NCBI RefSeq assembly: GCF_001864895.1
Contig: NZ_MJGO01000002.1
Coordinates: 1-64,000 of the forward strand
Length of the DNA stretch: 64,000 bases
Origin: Curtobacterium sp. MCBA15_009
Lineage (GTDB): Bacteria > Actinomycetota > Actinomycetes > Actinomycetales > Microbacteriaceae
Direction of reading: 5' to 3'
The stretch's first letter is position 1, and every line of letters starts with the position of its first letter. Positions 24,323 through 32,457 of the stretch are shown one piece after another. The position numbers were made by a program, and so were the translations under genes. The notes beneath the pieces were generated by a model. The model did not search any database. It was not told the origin of the DNA and saw only the letters and a program-made list of their open reading frames with translations.

Positions 24323-25444
24323 TCAGCTGACGGGCAGCGCGAACCGCGGGTGCGTCGCCCCACCGGTCGCGAGGTCGGCGAGCACCTCGCCGAGCAGCGG
24401 CGCGAACTTGAAGCCGTGCCCGGACGACCCGGTCGCCACCGTGACCGGCCCCCGCCGGTCGATGACGAAGTCCTCGTCGGGGGAGTTGTCGTACAGGCAG
24501 CTGATGAAGGTCGGCTTCGTCGCGTCGACGCCCGGGACGAACCGTGCGACGTACGCCTGCAGTCGCTCCGCCTCCGCCGCGACCGGGGTGGTGTCCCGGT
24601 GGTCGGGGTCGACGACGGGGCCGGTGCCGTGGAAACCGACCTTGACGCCCTCGCCCGGGGTGAGCAGCCCGTACACGTCGTCGCCGTCGGCCCAGTGCAC
24701 GAAGCTCGGCCACGCCGCGTCCGGCAGGTGGCTGGGGAAGTGCGCCGGCTGCTCCTGGGTGACGCGGATGGCCGGGAGGCCCGCCCCGCGAGCCGCGAGC
24801 AGGTCGCCCACCAGCGCGGGGGCCCACGAGCCCACCGCGGCCACCAGGGACCGGGTGCGGTGGGCGGAGCCGTCGGACAGCGTCACCGAGACGGTGTCAC
24901 CGTGGTCCTCGACGTCGGTGACCCGTGTCCCGAAGCGCAGCTCGGCGAGGCCGGTCCGCTCGGCCAGGGTGAGCAGGGCCTCGATCGCCGCGGCCGACCG
25001 GATCCGACCGGCGGTGGCGTGGGCGAGCACGTGCCCCTCGAACGCGATGCCCGGCCAGCGCGCCGCCGCGGCCTCGGGGGAGAGCCGCTCGTGCGGGATG
25101 CCCGCGTCCGCCAGCGCCGCGGCGATGGCGTCGACGACCTCGGGGCGGCCGTGGTCGACCGCGCCCGTGCGCACGACGAGCTCCTGTCCCGCGGCGGCCT
25201 CGAGCGCCTCCCACCGCTCCAGGGCCCGTGTGGTCAGCGCGACGTACTCGGCGTCCGCGTAGCCCTGTCGGAAGATCCGGGTCGCCCCGTGCGAGGACCC
25301 GTGCTCGTGACCACGTCCGTGCTGCTCGAGCAGGAGCACCCGCTCGCCCCGGGCGGTCAGGGCGTACGCGGTCGCGGCGCCGAGCACGCCACCGCCGACG
25401 ACCACGTGGCCGCCGTCGCCGTGGGTTCCGTCTTCGTGGGGCAT
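24323..25444 (-). CDS. FAD-dependent N-methyl amino acid / sarcosine oxidase-like protein
   Basis: A 373-residue MSOX/MTOX-family flavoprotein. The N-terminal dinucleotide fold is VVVGGGVLGAATAYALTARG. The family phrase HGATRIFRQGYADAEYV follows, and near the C-terminus SCLYDNSPDEDF carries the cysteine that covalently binds FAD in this family, then GHGFKFAPLLG. It oxidises a secondary amine such as sarcosine or N-methyltryptophan, releasing formaldehyde and H2O2; substrate not certain. TACGCT six bases before ATG 25444 suggests a leaderless start. The start is 31 bases from the beta-lactamase-like stop. Confidence 0.88.
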   Translation of the reverse strand: MPHEDGTHGDGGHVVVGGGVLGAATAYALTARGERVLLLEQHGRGHEHGSSHGATRIFRQGYADAEYVALTTRALERWEALEAAAGQELVVRTGAVDHGRPEVVDAIAAALADAGIPHERLSPEAAAARWPGIAFEGHVLAHATAGRIRSAAAIEALLTLAERTGLAELRFGTRVTDVEDHGDTVSVTLSDGSAHRTRSLVAAVGSWAPALVGDLLAARGAGLPAIRVTQEQPAHFPSHLPDAAWPSFVHWADGDDVYGLLTPGEGVKVGFHGTGPVVDPDHRDTTPVAAEAERLQAYVARFVPGVDATKPTFISCLYDNSPDEDFVIDRRGPVTVATGSSGHGFKFAPLLGEVLADLATGGATHPRFALPVS

Positions 25445-25450
25445 GCACCG

Positions 25451-25456
25451 AGCGTA
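25451..25456 (-). promoter_or_regulatory. -10 box of leaderless amine oxidase gene
   Basis: TACGCT on the minus strand, six bases before ATG 25444. Confidence 0.45.
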
Positions 25457-25475
25457 GTTGCCGGTCCCGCCGACG

Positions 25476-26426
25476 TCAGTGGTCGAGGGCGGCGAGCGCG
25501 ACGCGCGCGGACTCGGCCACGAGTGCGTCGTCGTACGGCTCGTCCGGGTCGTTCCGGGTGGTCAGCACCGCGATGACGACCGGGTCGCCGTCGGGCCGGG
25601 TCACCCGGGCGACGTCGTTCCGGATCGGACCGGCGCCACCGGACTTGTCGGCGACGACCCTGCCGTCCGGGGCACCGGCACGGACGAGCGCGTCACCCGT
25701 GGCGTTCCCGCTCATCCAGTCGGTGAGCAGGGCCGTGTCCGCCCGGCCGAGGGTGCGACCGTCGAGCACCCGAGCCAGGACCGCCGCGAACGCCGCCGGG
25801 GTCGTCGTGTCCTCGGTGCTGCCGGGCTCGATCGTGTTGAGGTCGGGTTCGCCGTGCACCACCTCGGTCGTCGTGTCGCCGAGGTCGGCGAGTGCGGCGT
25901 CCAGGGCAGCCGGGCCGCCGATGCGGTCGAGCAGCACGTTCAGCGCGGTGTTGTCGCTCATCCGGACGGCTGCCTCGGCGACCTCGTCCGACGGTAGCCC
26001 GTCGGCCACGTGCTGCTCGGTCACCGGGGAGTACCCGGCAGCGGCGACGTCCGCCGCGGTCCAGTGCACGACCGCGGAGCGCTCGGCGACGGGGACCGAC
26101 CGCAGGAACGCCGCTGCCGCCAGGACCTTGATCGTCGACGCGTAGCCGAACCGCCGGTCCGCCCGGTACGACACGGTCGCACCCGTGCCGGTGTCGGTCG
26201 CGACGACGCCGACCGTGGCGTCGTACCGCTGCTCGAGGGCGGCGAGCGCCCGGTCCACCCGGTCCTGGTCGACGGGTGCGGCGCTCGCCGTGGGCACGGA
26301 CGTGGTCGGCTGGGAGGTGGTCGGGGTCGCGGGACCGCTCGCGGCCGGGGTGCCGCCGCCCGTGCACCCGGTCAGGGCGAGGGCGGCGATCGTCCCGACG
26401 AGCACGCGGGGCAGGTGGAGGCGCAT
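25476..26426 (-). CDS. Class A beta-lactamase-like serine hydrolase lipoprotein
   Basis: About 316 residues. The signal peptide ends in lipobox LTGC (Cys21), and a Ser/Thr/Pro linker follows. The enzyme domain has the class A motifs: GYASTIKVL (SxxK), MSDNTA (SDN), GEPDLN (Glu166 region) and DKSGGAG (KTG-type triad as KSG). All catalytic positions are kept, so it may hydrolyse beta-lactams, although many actinobacterial homologues are of unknown use. The start at 26426 is chosen because it gives a proper signal peptide; an in-frame ATG at 26471 would precede it by 15 residues. The 14-bp tandem repeat lies just upstream. Confidence 0.85.
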   Translation of the reverse strand: MRLHLPRVLVGTIAALALTGCTGGGTPAASGPATPTTSQPTTSVPTASAAPVDQDRVDRALAALEQRYDATVGVVATDTGTGATVSYRADRRFGYASTIKVLAAAAFLRSVPVAERSAVVHWTAADVAAAGYSPVTEQHVADGLPSDEVAEAAVRMSDNTALNVLLDRIGGPAALDAALADLGDTTTEVVHGEPDLNTIEPGSTEDTTTPAAFAAVLARVLDGRTLGRADTALLTDWMSGNATGDALVRAGAPDGRVVADKSGGAGPIRNDVARVTRPDGDPVVIAVLTTRNDPDEPYDDALVAESARVALAALDH

Positions 26427-26460
26427 GTCCGCACCCTGGCGCACGCACCTGCGCAGCAGG

Positions 26461-26502
26461 TCGGAGGTCACCGCTCGGAGGTCACCGCTCGGAGGTCACC
26501 GC
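26461..26502. repeat. 14-bp tandem repeat, three copies, at the TetR gene 3' end
   Basis: TCGGAGGTCACCGC repeats three times (26461, 26475, 26489) and then TCGGAG. The last copy contains the stop codon and final codons of the leftward TetR gene. Confidence 0.9.
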
Positions 26503-27080
26503 TCGGAGCGCAGCATCCCCTCGGCGGCCCGGCGCGCCGCGGCGGCCCAGGGGCGGGACGGATCGGCCTGTGCGCTCGCCATGGCCCCGTCGTAGAGCAG
26601 GCAGAGCTGCAGGGCCGTCGTCGCGGGGTCGTCGTGCCCGGCGTCGGTCAGCAGTGTGGTGAAGAGGTCGCGCACCCAGTCGCGGTGCTCGAGCGTCACC
26701 GCGTGCGTCGGGCGGTCGGTGCCGTACTCCGCCTCGACGTTGATGAACGGGCAACCGCGGTAGCCGGGCTCGTCGAACCACTCGCCGAGCAGGTCGAACA
26801 CGGCGAGGACCCGCTCCGCCGCGGTCGCGCCGCGCCGCGGGAGTTCCTCGGCCACGTGCGCCTGCCACGAGGCGCTGCGGCCGCGCAGGTACCCGAGCAC
26901 CAGGTCGTCCTTCGTGCGGAAGTGCGTGTACAGGCTCGCCTTCGAGATGTTCGCCGCGGCGGCGACCTGGTCGACCCCCACGGCCTGGATGCCCTGCTCG
27001 TAGAAGAGCCGGTCCGCGGTGGCGACGGCACGTTCGTACGCGGGACGTCGTCGGGTGCGCGGTGCCGTCGAGTCGGTCAT
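26496..27080 (-). CDS. TetR-family regulator, SDR gene neighbour
   Basis: A 194-residue TetR protein. The HTH reads FYEQGIQAVGVDQVAAAANISKASLYTHFRTKDDLV (about residues 26-61). The effector domain includes GCPFINVEAEYG, typical of the AcuR/LmrA-YxaF-like subgroup in which a cysteine near the pocket can sense reactive compounds. It diverges from a short-chain dehydrogenase across 77 bases holding two repeats of ACCGATCTGTnCAG, so it probably represses both genes. Its last codons and stop lie in a three-copy 14-bp tandem repeat. Confidence 0.87.
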   Translation of the reverse strand: MTDSTAPRTRRRPAYERAVATADRLFYEQGIQAVGVDQVAAAANISKASLYTHFRTKDDLVLGYLRGRSASWQAHVAEELPRRGATAAERVLAVFDLLGEWFDEPGYRGCPFINVEAEYGTDRPTHAVTLEHRDWVRDLFTTLLTDAGHDDPATTALQLCLLYDGAMASAQADPSRPWAAAARRAAEGMLRSER

Positions 27081-27096
27081 GGTTTGACTTTACTGC

Positions 27097-27145
27097 ACCG
27101 ATCTGTACAGTTTCCAGCACCACGTAACCGAACCGATCTGTTCAG
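27097..27145. promoter_or_regulatory. Paired TetR operators between divergent genes
   Basis: ACCGATCTGTACAG (27097-27110) and ACCGATCTGTTCAG (27132-27145) are direct repeats 35 bases apart, each within a CTGTnCAG near-palindrome. They are likely binding sites for the adjacent TetR protein. Confidence 0.65.
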
Positions 27146-27157
27146 ACAGGACCGCTC

Positions 27158-27892
27158 ATGACCACCACAGCTCTCGTCACCGGCGCCACCAGCGGCATCG
27201 GCCGCGCCACCGCCGACCTCCTCGCCGCCCAGGGGGTGCACGTCGTCGTCTCCGGACGCAGCGCCGAACGGGGCGACGAGGTCGTCCGCTCGATCCGTGC
27301 CGCCGGCGGGCAGGCCGACTTCGTCCAGGCCGACCTGCGCGACGCCGCCGGCGCGCAGGCCCTCGCCGCCGCGGCCCTCGAGATCGGCGGTGGCACGATC
27401 GACGTCCTCGTGAACAGCGCCGGGATCTTCCCCTTCGGACCGACCGCCGAGACGACGCCGGAGGGGTTCGACGAGGTCTACGCGACCAACGTCAAGGCGC
27501 CGTACTTCCTCGTCGCCGCGCTCGCCCCGGGCATGGCCGAGCGCGGCACGGGTGCGATCGTGAACGTCACCACGATGGTCGCCGAGTTCGGCGCCGCCGG
27601 CATGGGCCTCTACGGTTCGACGAAGGCCGCACTCGTGCTGCTGACGAAGTCGTGGGCCGCCGAGTTCGGGCCCGCCGGCGTGCGGGTCAACGCCGTGAGC
27701 CCCGGCCCGACCCGGACCGAGGGCACCGCAGCCATGGGTGAAGCCCTCGACCAGCTCGCCGCGGCCGGCCCCGCCGGACGCCCCGGCACCGCCGACGAGG
27801 TCGCCCAGGCCGTCGTGTTCCTGACCACCGACGCGGCGTCGTTCGTGCACGGCGCGGTCCTGCCGGTCGACGGCGGGCGGATCGCGGTCTGA
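27158..27892 (+). CDS. Short-chain dehydrogenase/reductase
   Basis: A 244-residue classical SDR. The cofactor motif is VTGATSGIGRA (about residues 6-16), followed by VNSAGIF, the catalytic Tyr-Lys in LYGSTKAALVLL (about 150-161) with Thr/Ser upstream in VNVTTMVAE, and C-terminal DGG. The SGRSAER stretch after strand 2 suggests NADPH preference. Its control by the divergent TetR gene implies induction by its substrate or a toxic carbonyl. Exact substrate unknown. Confidence 0.9.
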   Translation: MTTTALVTGATSGIGRATADLLAAQGVHVVVSGRSAERGDEVVRSIRAAGGQADFVQADLRDAAGAQALAAAALEIGGGTIDVLVNSAGIFPFGPTAETTPEGFDEVYATNVKAPYFLVAALAPGMAERGTGAIVNVTTMVAEFGAAGMGLYGSTKAALVLLTKSWAAEFGPAGVRVNAVSPGPTRTEGTAAMGEALDQLAAAGPAGRPGTADEVAQAVVFLTTDAASFVHGAVLPVDGGRIAV

Positions 27893-27895
27893 GCG

Positions 27896-27935
27896 CACGG
27901 GTCCCGAGGGCCCGGTCGGACCCTCGGGACCCGTG
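27896..27935. terminator. Bidirectional terminator between SDR and DUF1345 genes
   Basis: CACGGGTCCCGAGGG (27896-27910) pairs perfectly with 27921-27935, between convergent genes. Confidence 0.88.
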
Positions 27936-27947
27936 CCACGGTCGCGG

Positions 27948-28589
27948 TCAGCCCTGTCCGAGGTTCGTGACGAGGTTGATCGCGACCGCGATGAGGACGG
28001 TGCCGAAGAAGTACGACAGGAGCGCGTGCGGGAGCACCTTGCGGCGGACCGCGGTGGCCGTCGCCTCGATCTCGGGTCCCGTGTACGACATGCCGACCGT
28101 GAAGGCGAAGTACGCGAAGTCGCTGTACGTCGGAGGTGCCTCCTGTCGGACGTCGAACCCGTCGTGGTCGTGGTCCAGGTAGTACATGCGGGCGTACTTC
28201 AGGGCGTAGACCGTGTTCACGAGTGCCCACGCCACCATCGTGCCGAGGACACCGAGCACCACCAGGGCGACCGACTCCGGCTGGCCGCTCTGGTCGCGGG
28301 ACCGCAGGAGCGCGATGACGACGGCGACGATGCTCACGAGGCAGGCGATGACGATGGCGTCGTCGGTGACCCGCGACGAGGACTCCTCCTCTGCCAGTCG
28401 TCGCGTGCCGGCGGCGTCCTGCCGCCAGCACTGCGCCCAGACCCCCACGAGGGCGGTGGTGCCGGCCGCGCACCACGCCACGAGTGGCGTGAGCGCGGGC
28501 GACGCGGTGACACCCACGAGGACGCCGGCCACCACGCCGACCGCGACGCACGCGCCTGCGCGCCGGGCGGAGAGGATCCGATCGGACAC
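27948..28589 (-). CDS. DUF1345 membrane protein
   Basis: A 213-residue protein with five or six helices. It contains TYSDFAYFAFTVGMSYTGPEIEATATAVRR-type sequence (read as SDFAYFAFTVGMSY then RRKVLPHALLSYFFGTVLIA), the DUF1345 signature. The function of the family is unknown. GTG 28589 is eight bases after the preceding dehydrogenase stop with TGAGG upstream, so it is the fifth and last gene of the leftward operon from 31606. An extension to 28991 would overlap the dehydrogenase gene and is rejected. Confidence 0.82.
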   Translation of the reverse strand: MSDRILSARRAGACVAVGVVAGVLVGVTASPALTPLVAWCAAGTTALVGVWAQCWRQDAAGTRRLAEEESSSRVTDDAIVIACLVSIVAVVIALLRSRDQSGQPESVALVVLGVLGTMVAWALVNTVYALKYARMYYLDHDHDGFDVRQEAPPTYSDFAYFAFTVGMSYTGPEIEATATAVRRKVLPHALLSYFFGTVLIAVAINLVTNLGQG

Positions 28590-28597
28590 GACAGGCC

Positions 28598-29737
28598 TCA
28601 GGGGTGCAGGACGACCTTCGTCCAGCCTGCTTCGCGGCTGTCGAAGTGCTCGTACGCGTCGGGTGCCTCGTCGAGGGAGAGCTCGTGGCTCACGATCCAC
28701 GACGGCGTGGCCTTCCCCGCCGCGATGAGGTCGCGGAGGGGCCGGTTGTACCGCTTGACCGGGCACTGCCCCGTGCCCATCGTCTGACCGCGGAACCAGA
28801 ACTGCCCGAAGTCGAACGCGACCCGGCCGGACTTCGCCAGCTCGTCCGGCCCGCCCGGGTCCTGTGGCACGAACACCCCGACCACCCCGATGCGGCCCGT
28901 GAAGCGCACGGACTGCACGAGGCGGTTCAGGGTCGCGTCCGGGTGTTCCGTCCCGTCCGGATCGTGCGCCTGGTAGCCCACGCACTCGCACCCGTTGTCG
29001 GCTCCGAGGCCCATCGTCAGCTCGTTCACGGCCTCCACCGGGTCGACCGCGGAGTCGTCGATCGGCACCGCACCGATCTCCTCGATCTTCCGCAGTCGGT
29101 CCGGGTGGCGGTCGACGACCATCACCTTGCTCGCTCCCTTGAGGATGGCGGAGTAGGCGGCCATGCAGCCCACCGGCCCCGCGCCGTAGATGACCGTCTG
29201 GTCGCCCGGACGCACACCGGCCATCTCGGTCGCGTGGTACCCGGTCGGGAAGATGTCGGAGAGCATCACGTAGTCGGTCTGCTTCTCCTCCGCGTCCTCA
29301 CCGAGCCGCAGGCAGTTGAAGTCGCCCCAGGGGACCCGGAGCAGCTCGGCCTGGCCACCCGCCCACGGGCCCATGTCGGCGAAGCCGTACGCGGCACCGG
29401 CCCACGCGGGCTCGGGCTGCGCGGTGAGACAGTAGTTGGTCAGCCCCCGCTCGCAGTTCTTGCAGTGCCCGCAGGCGACGTTGAACGGGATGACGACGTA
29501 GTCGCCGATCCTCACCTTGTCGACCGCGTCACCGACCTCGACGACCTGCCCCATGTTCTCGTGACCGAACCAGCGTCCGGTCTCGAAGTCGGTCCTGCCC
29601 TCGTACATGTGCAGGTCGGAGCCGCAGATGTTCGTGGTCGTGATCCTGACCAGGACATCGGTGGGGCGTTCGATCCGGGCGTCAGGGACGTCCCGGACCT
29701 CCACGGTCCGTGGACCGTCGTACACGACTGCCTTCAT
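28598..29737 (-). CDS. Zinc alcohol dehydrogenase, glutathione-independent formaldehyde dehydrogenase type
   Basis: A 379-residue enzyme resembling Pseudomonas FdhA. The catalytic zinc site is NICGSDLHMYEGRT and GHENMG; the structural zinc cysteines are CGHCKNCERGLTNYC; the NAD fold is IYGAGPVGCMAAYSA (about residues 184-198). The long insertion AWAGAAYGFADMGPWAGGQ is typical of this subgroup. It may oxidise formaldehyde or another small aldehyde with NAD+. It is the fourth gene of a five-gene operon, 44 bases after a second zinc dehydrogenase. The nearby amine oxidase family makes formaldehyde, a possible but unproven link. Confidence 0.87.
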   Translation of the reverse strand: MKAVVYDGPRTVEVRDVPDARIERPTDVLVRITTTNICGSDLHMYEGRTDFETGRWFGHENMGQVVEVGDAVDKVRIGDYVVIPFNVACGHCKNCERGLTNYCLTAQPEPAWAGAAYGFADMGPWAGGQAELLRVPWGDFNCLRLGEDAEEKQTDYVMLSDIFPTGYHATEMAGVRPGDQTVIYGAGPVGCMAAYSAILKGASKVMVVDRHPDRLRKIEEIGAVPIDDSAVDPVEAVNELTMGLGADNGCECVGYQAHDPDGTEHPDATLNRLVQSVRFTGRIGVVGVFVPQDPGGPDELAKSGRVAFDFGQFWFRGQTMGTGQCPVKRYNRPLRDLIAAGKATPSWIVSHELSLDEAPDAYEHFDSREAGWTKVVLHP

Positions 29738-29781
29738 GGTGCTTCCTCACTCTCAGTGTCACTGCTTCGAGGAGTCCGGGC

Positions 29782-30957
29782 TCATGCGCCGGGCTGGAAG
29801 ACGGCGCGGACGCAGCCGTCTTCCTTGTTCTTGAACATCTCGTAGCCCTTCGGACCGTCGTCGAGCGTCAAGAGGTGCGTCGCGAGGTGTTCGGTCTCGA
29901 TGTCCCCGGCCGCGATGCGCTCGAGGATCGTCGGGATGTAGCGGTGTCCGTGCTGCTGGGCGCCGCGGACGGTCAGGCCCTTGTTCATGACCGCTCCGAA
30001 CGGGAACTTGTCCACCAGGCCCCCGAAGACACCGAGCGCGAACAGGCTGCCGCCCTTGCGGCAGGCGTAGATCGCCTCACGCAGGGCCGTGGGTCGGTCG
30101 GACTCGAGACGGAGCTGCTGCTTGACCTGGTCGTACAGGGCCAGCGGTCCGGTCCCGTGCGCCTCCATGCCGACGGCTTCGATGCACACGTCGGGGCCGC
30201 GGCCCCCCGTGCGCTCCCGCAGGTCCACGAGGACCTCGCCCTCCGAGGAGTCGAGCGTCTCCGCGCCGATGTACCGACGGACCTGCTCGAGACGTTCGGG
30301 CAGGCTGTCGATCACGACGACCTGCTCGGCGCCCAGCAGCATCGCGGCCCGCGCAGCCATCTGCCCGACCCCGCCCGCTCCCCACACCGCGACCGTGTCA
30401 CCCGGCGTGATGCCGGCGAGGTCCGCTCCCGTCCAGCCGGTCGGAGCGGCATCGGACGCGAACAGCGCTGCCGTGTCCGACACACCGTCCGGGACGCTGA
30501 ACGCTCCCTGGTCGGCGTAGGGCACGCGGATGTACTCGGCGTGGCTGCCGGCGTACCCGCCCAGTGCGTGGCTGTACGCGAAGCACCCGCCGATCGACGA
30601 GCCCCAGAGCGTCTCCGTGATCGCCGGGTTCGGGTTGCCGTTGTCGCAGAGCGAGAACAGCTCGTGCTCGCAGTACCAGCACTGCCCGCACGCGATGAAC
30701 GAGCAGACCACCACCCGGTCGCCCACGCGGTGCTTCCGCACAGCGGAACCGACCTCGACGACCTCGCCCATGAACTCGTGCCCGAGGACGTCCCCCGACC
30801 GCATGGTCGGGATGTAGCCGCCGAGCAGGTGCAGGTCCGAGCCGCACGTGGTGCTCAGTCGCACCTTGACGATCACGTCCCGGTCGTTGAGGATGCGTGG
30901 GTCGTCGACCGTCTCGACGCCGACCTCGTTCACGCCCTCCCAGCACAACGCCTTCAC
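29782..30957 (-). CDS. Zinc-dependent alcohol dehydrogenase (threonine dehydrogenase-like)
   Basis: A 391-residue medium-chain dehydrogenase. Zinc sites are TTCGSDLHLLGGY with GHEFMGEV and CGQCWYCEHELFSLC; the cofactor fold is VWGAGGVGQMAARAAM. GTG 30957 overlaps the upstream stop as GTGA and is preceded by AGGAGGGG, which settles the start. It belongs to the large group of Zn-dependent dehydrogenases with a C-terminal HGHRYIPTILERI segment; no substrate is known. Together with the FdhA-type enzyme it may act on sequential or alternative aldehydes. Confidence 0.87.
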   Translation of the reverse strand: MKALCWEGVNEVGVETVDDPRILNDRDVIVKVRLSTTCGSDLHLLGGYIPTMRSGDVLGHEFMGEVVEVGSAVRKHRVGDRVVVCSFIACGQCWYCEHELFSLCDNGNPNPAITETLWGSSIGGCFAYSHALGGYAGSHAEYIRVPYADQGAFSVPDGVSDTAALFASDAAPTGWTGADLAGITPGDTVAVWGAGGVGQMAARAAMLLGAEQVVVIDSLPERLEQVRRYIGAETLDSSEGEVLVDLRERTGGRGPDVCIEAVGMEAHGTGPLALYDQVKQQLRLESDRPTALREAIYACRKGGSLFALGVFGGLVDKFPFGAVMNKGLTVRGAQQHGHRYIPTILERIAAGDIETEHLATHLLTLDDGPKGYEMFKNKEDGCVRAVFQPGA

Positions 30958-31448
30958 AGCAACCCCTCCTCTGGCCCTCGGTCGGTCGCCCACTCGACGG
31001 CCGCTCCGAACGGTGTGCGCTTCCGTTCCCCGTGGGGCACCGGGTCGACGCGCAGGACCTCGCCGACCTCGACGAGTTGCTTCGCCTCGCGGAGCGCTCG
31101 CCGCAGCCGTCGCACGCGTTCGGTCGCAGCCGCCCGCCCGCGGGTCGTCCCGTCGGAGCCGCGGGGGTCGCGGAAGCGCGCTCGGACCTCGGTCCCCTTG
31201 TCACCGGGTGCGGCACGCAGCTCGATCTCGACGTCCGGTCCCGCAGAGCGGAGCGGCGCGGGGACCTCGCCGTCCGGCCAGACCTCGTGGCGTGCACGGT
31301 TGACCGTGACCGCGTACCACCGGGACTCGGACCCGTGCCCCGACGGTCCACCCGCTCGGGACGCCGACCGGAACCGGTGCCGCTCGACGAGGACCGCCGC
31401 TCCGCTCGCGACGGCCAGCGCCACGGCTCCGGCCGATGCCGCCCTCAC
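30954..31448 (-). CDS. Membrane-anchored SRPBCC-like protein
   Basis: A 164-residue protein with an N-terminal hydrophobic segment (residues 3-20) and a soluble part containing RWYAVTVNRARHEVWP and VEIELRAAPGDKGTEVRARF. This recalls polyketide-cyclase/SRPBCC proteins of stress operons, although the match is by eye only. The C-terminal helix RRLRRALREAKQLVEVGEVLRVD resembles the linker used in such proteins. GTG 31448 overlaps the stop of the small gene before it, and its own stop overlaps the dehydrogenase start, so three genes are translationally chained. Confidence 0.6.
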   Translation of the reverse strand: MRAASAGAVALAVASGAAVLVERHRFRSASRAGGPSGHGSESRWYAVTVNRARHEVWPDGEVPAPLRSAGPDVEIELRAAPGDKGTEVRARFRDPRGSDGTTRGRAAATERVRRLRRALREAKQLVEVGEVLRVDPVPHGERKRTPFGAAVEWATDRGPEEGLL

Positions 31449-31606
31449 CGGGGGCCTCCGGTCGCGTTCTGCCCGGCCGCGGCACTGCCGGGTCCGTGGT
31501 GGTCGTCGACGGGCGGTCGCAGCCGCCCGTCTTTCCTCGGCCGGCGGGTCGGGCCGCTCGGCGTTCCCGAGGTCATCGTGTTCCCGACGACGAATACATG
31601 GTTCAT
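31445..31606 (-). CDS. Small protein of 53 residues, first gene of the dehydrogenase operon
   Basis: An open frame beginning MNHVFVVGNTMTSGTPSG and ending QNATGGPR. AGGAG lies six bases before ATG 31606, and the stop overlaps GTG 31448 of the next gene as GTGA. That translation-coupling pattern is the main argument that it is real. No domain is recognised; the middle is Pro/Arg/Asp-rich and it has no membrane helix. It may be a short functional protein or a leader that sets translation of the operon. Confidence 0.5.
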   Translation of the reverse strand: MNHVFVVGNTMTSGTPSGPTRRPRKDGRLRPPVDDHHGPGSAAAGQNATGGPR

Positions 31607-31775
31607 CGTGGTCTCCTGAGTCGCTTCGATGCGGAACTACTGGATGACGGGGCGGGGCGAGGAGTGTCAGATCGGCACTCGATCGAGCCTCTCCTCCGCC
31701 GTCACAGTGTGCGCCGCGCTCGGCCGATGCTGCAAGACCCCTCAGGCAGAACGGCCGTTTCCGCTCCGGGTGCCG

Positions 31776-32216
31776 TCAGACCTGTTCGGCGCGGTGGTCG
31801 TACGCCAGCGGCAGCAGGTCGCGTGCGGCGACGCTCACCAGCCCGTCCGGCCCGGGCAGGACCACGCGGATGTCCGGGTGGAGGTCGACGAGGACCTGGC
31901 GATCGCGACCGCAGGGGCTCGTCACACCCCGACCGTGGTTGCCGACCGCGACGATCGCGGTGAGCTCGGTCGCGCCACCGGCCCGTGCGGCACCGATGGC
32001 GACGAGCTCGGCGCAGGGACCCCCGGTGAAGTGGTGCACGTTCACGCCGGCGAAGACCCGCCCGTCGGCGCTGCGCACGGCCGCGCCCATGGTGTGCACG
32101 CCGTCCTCGTCGGGGCCGGCGTCCGTCGTGGCGTCGATGGTCGAGCGGGCGACCTCGATGAGCGCGTGGTCGTCGTCGGTCAGCGTGGTCGCAGAGGCGG
32201 GGAAATCGGTCGACAT
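31776..32216 (-). CDS. Cytidine deaminase-like protein
   Basis: A 146-residue protein of the CDA/blasticidin deaminase fold. It has the first zinc-site motif GGPCAELVAIGAA (about residues 74-86, CAE with catalytic Glu) and the second site SPCGRDRQVLVDLHPD. The usual PCxxC is here PCGRD, so one zinc cysteine is replaced by Asp. It may deaminate cytidine or a related nucleoside; reduced or altered activity is possible. ATG 32216 sits six bases after TACGGT, indicating a leaderless start. It is monocistronic on the minus strand. Confidence 0.78.
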   Translation of the reverse strand: MSTDFPASATTLTDDDHALIEVARSTIDATTDAGPDEDGVHTMGAAVRSADGRVFAGVNVHHFTGGPCAELVAIGAARAGGATELTAIVAVGNHGRGVTSPCGRDRQVLVDLHPDIRVVLPGPDGLVSVAARDLLPLAYDHRAEQV

Positions 32217-32222
32217 GGTCCG

Positions 32223-32228
32223 ACCGTA
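32223..32228 (-). promoter_or_regulatory. -10 box of leaderless deaminase-like gene
   Basis: TACGGT on the minus strand, six bases from ATG 32216. It lies inside a segment (32217-32248) duplicated at 32774-32806. Confidence 0.45.
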
Positions 32229-32457
32229 CTGCGCCGAGGGGACGGCAGCGCCCGGCCCGGCGGCCGTCACCGAGCCGGCACCGAGCCGTCACCAGCAGGA
32301 CCAGGACCGCGGACACGTTCGTCACGGGTCCCTGGTACCGGTCGCCGCCGACCGTGGTCGTCGAGGAGCCCGCCACCGCCAGATGGTGCTGCAGCTGCCA
32401 TCGCCCGTCGGGGAGGGTCGGGGGCAGCCGCACCACGGTGACGGTGGGTTCGCACGC

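Noticed and set aside
22035-25262. 1075-residue plus-strand frame
   Set aside because: Antisense to alcohol dehydrogenase, glycerate kinase and amine oxidase, all of which have intact motifs.
25476-26426. Acquired antibiotic resistance gene
   Set aside because: All class A motifs are present, but composition matches its neighbours and no mobile element is near; it looks like a chromosomal family member.
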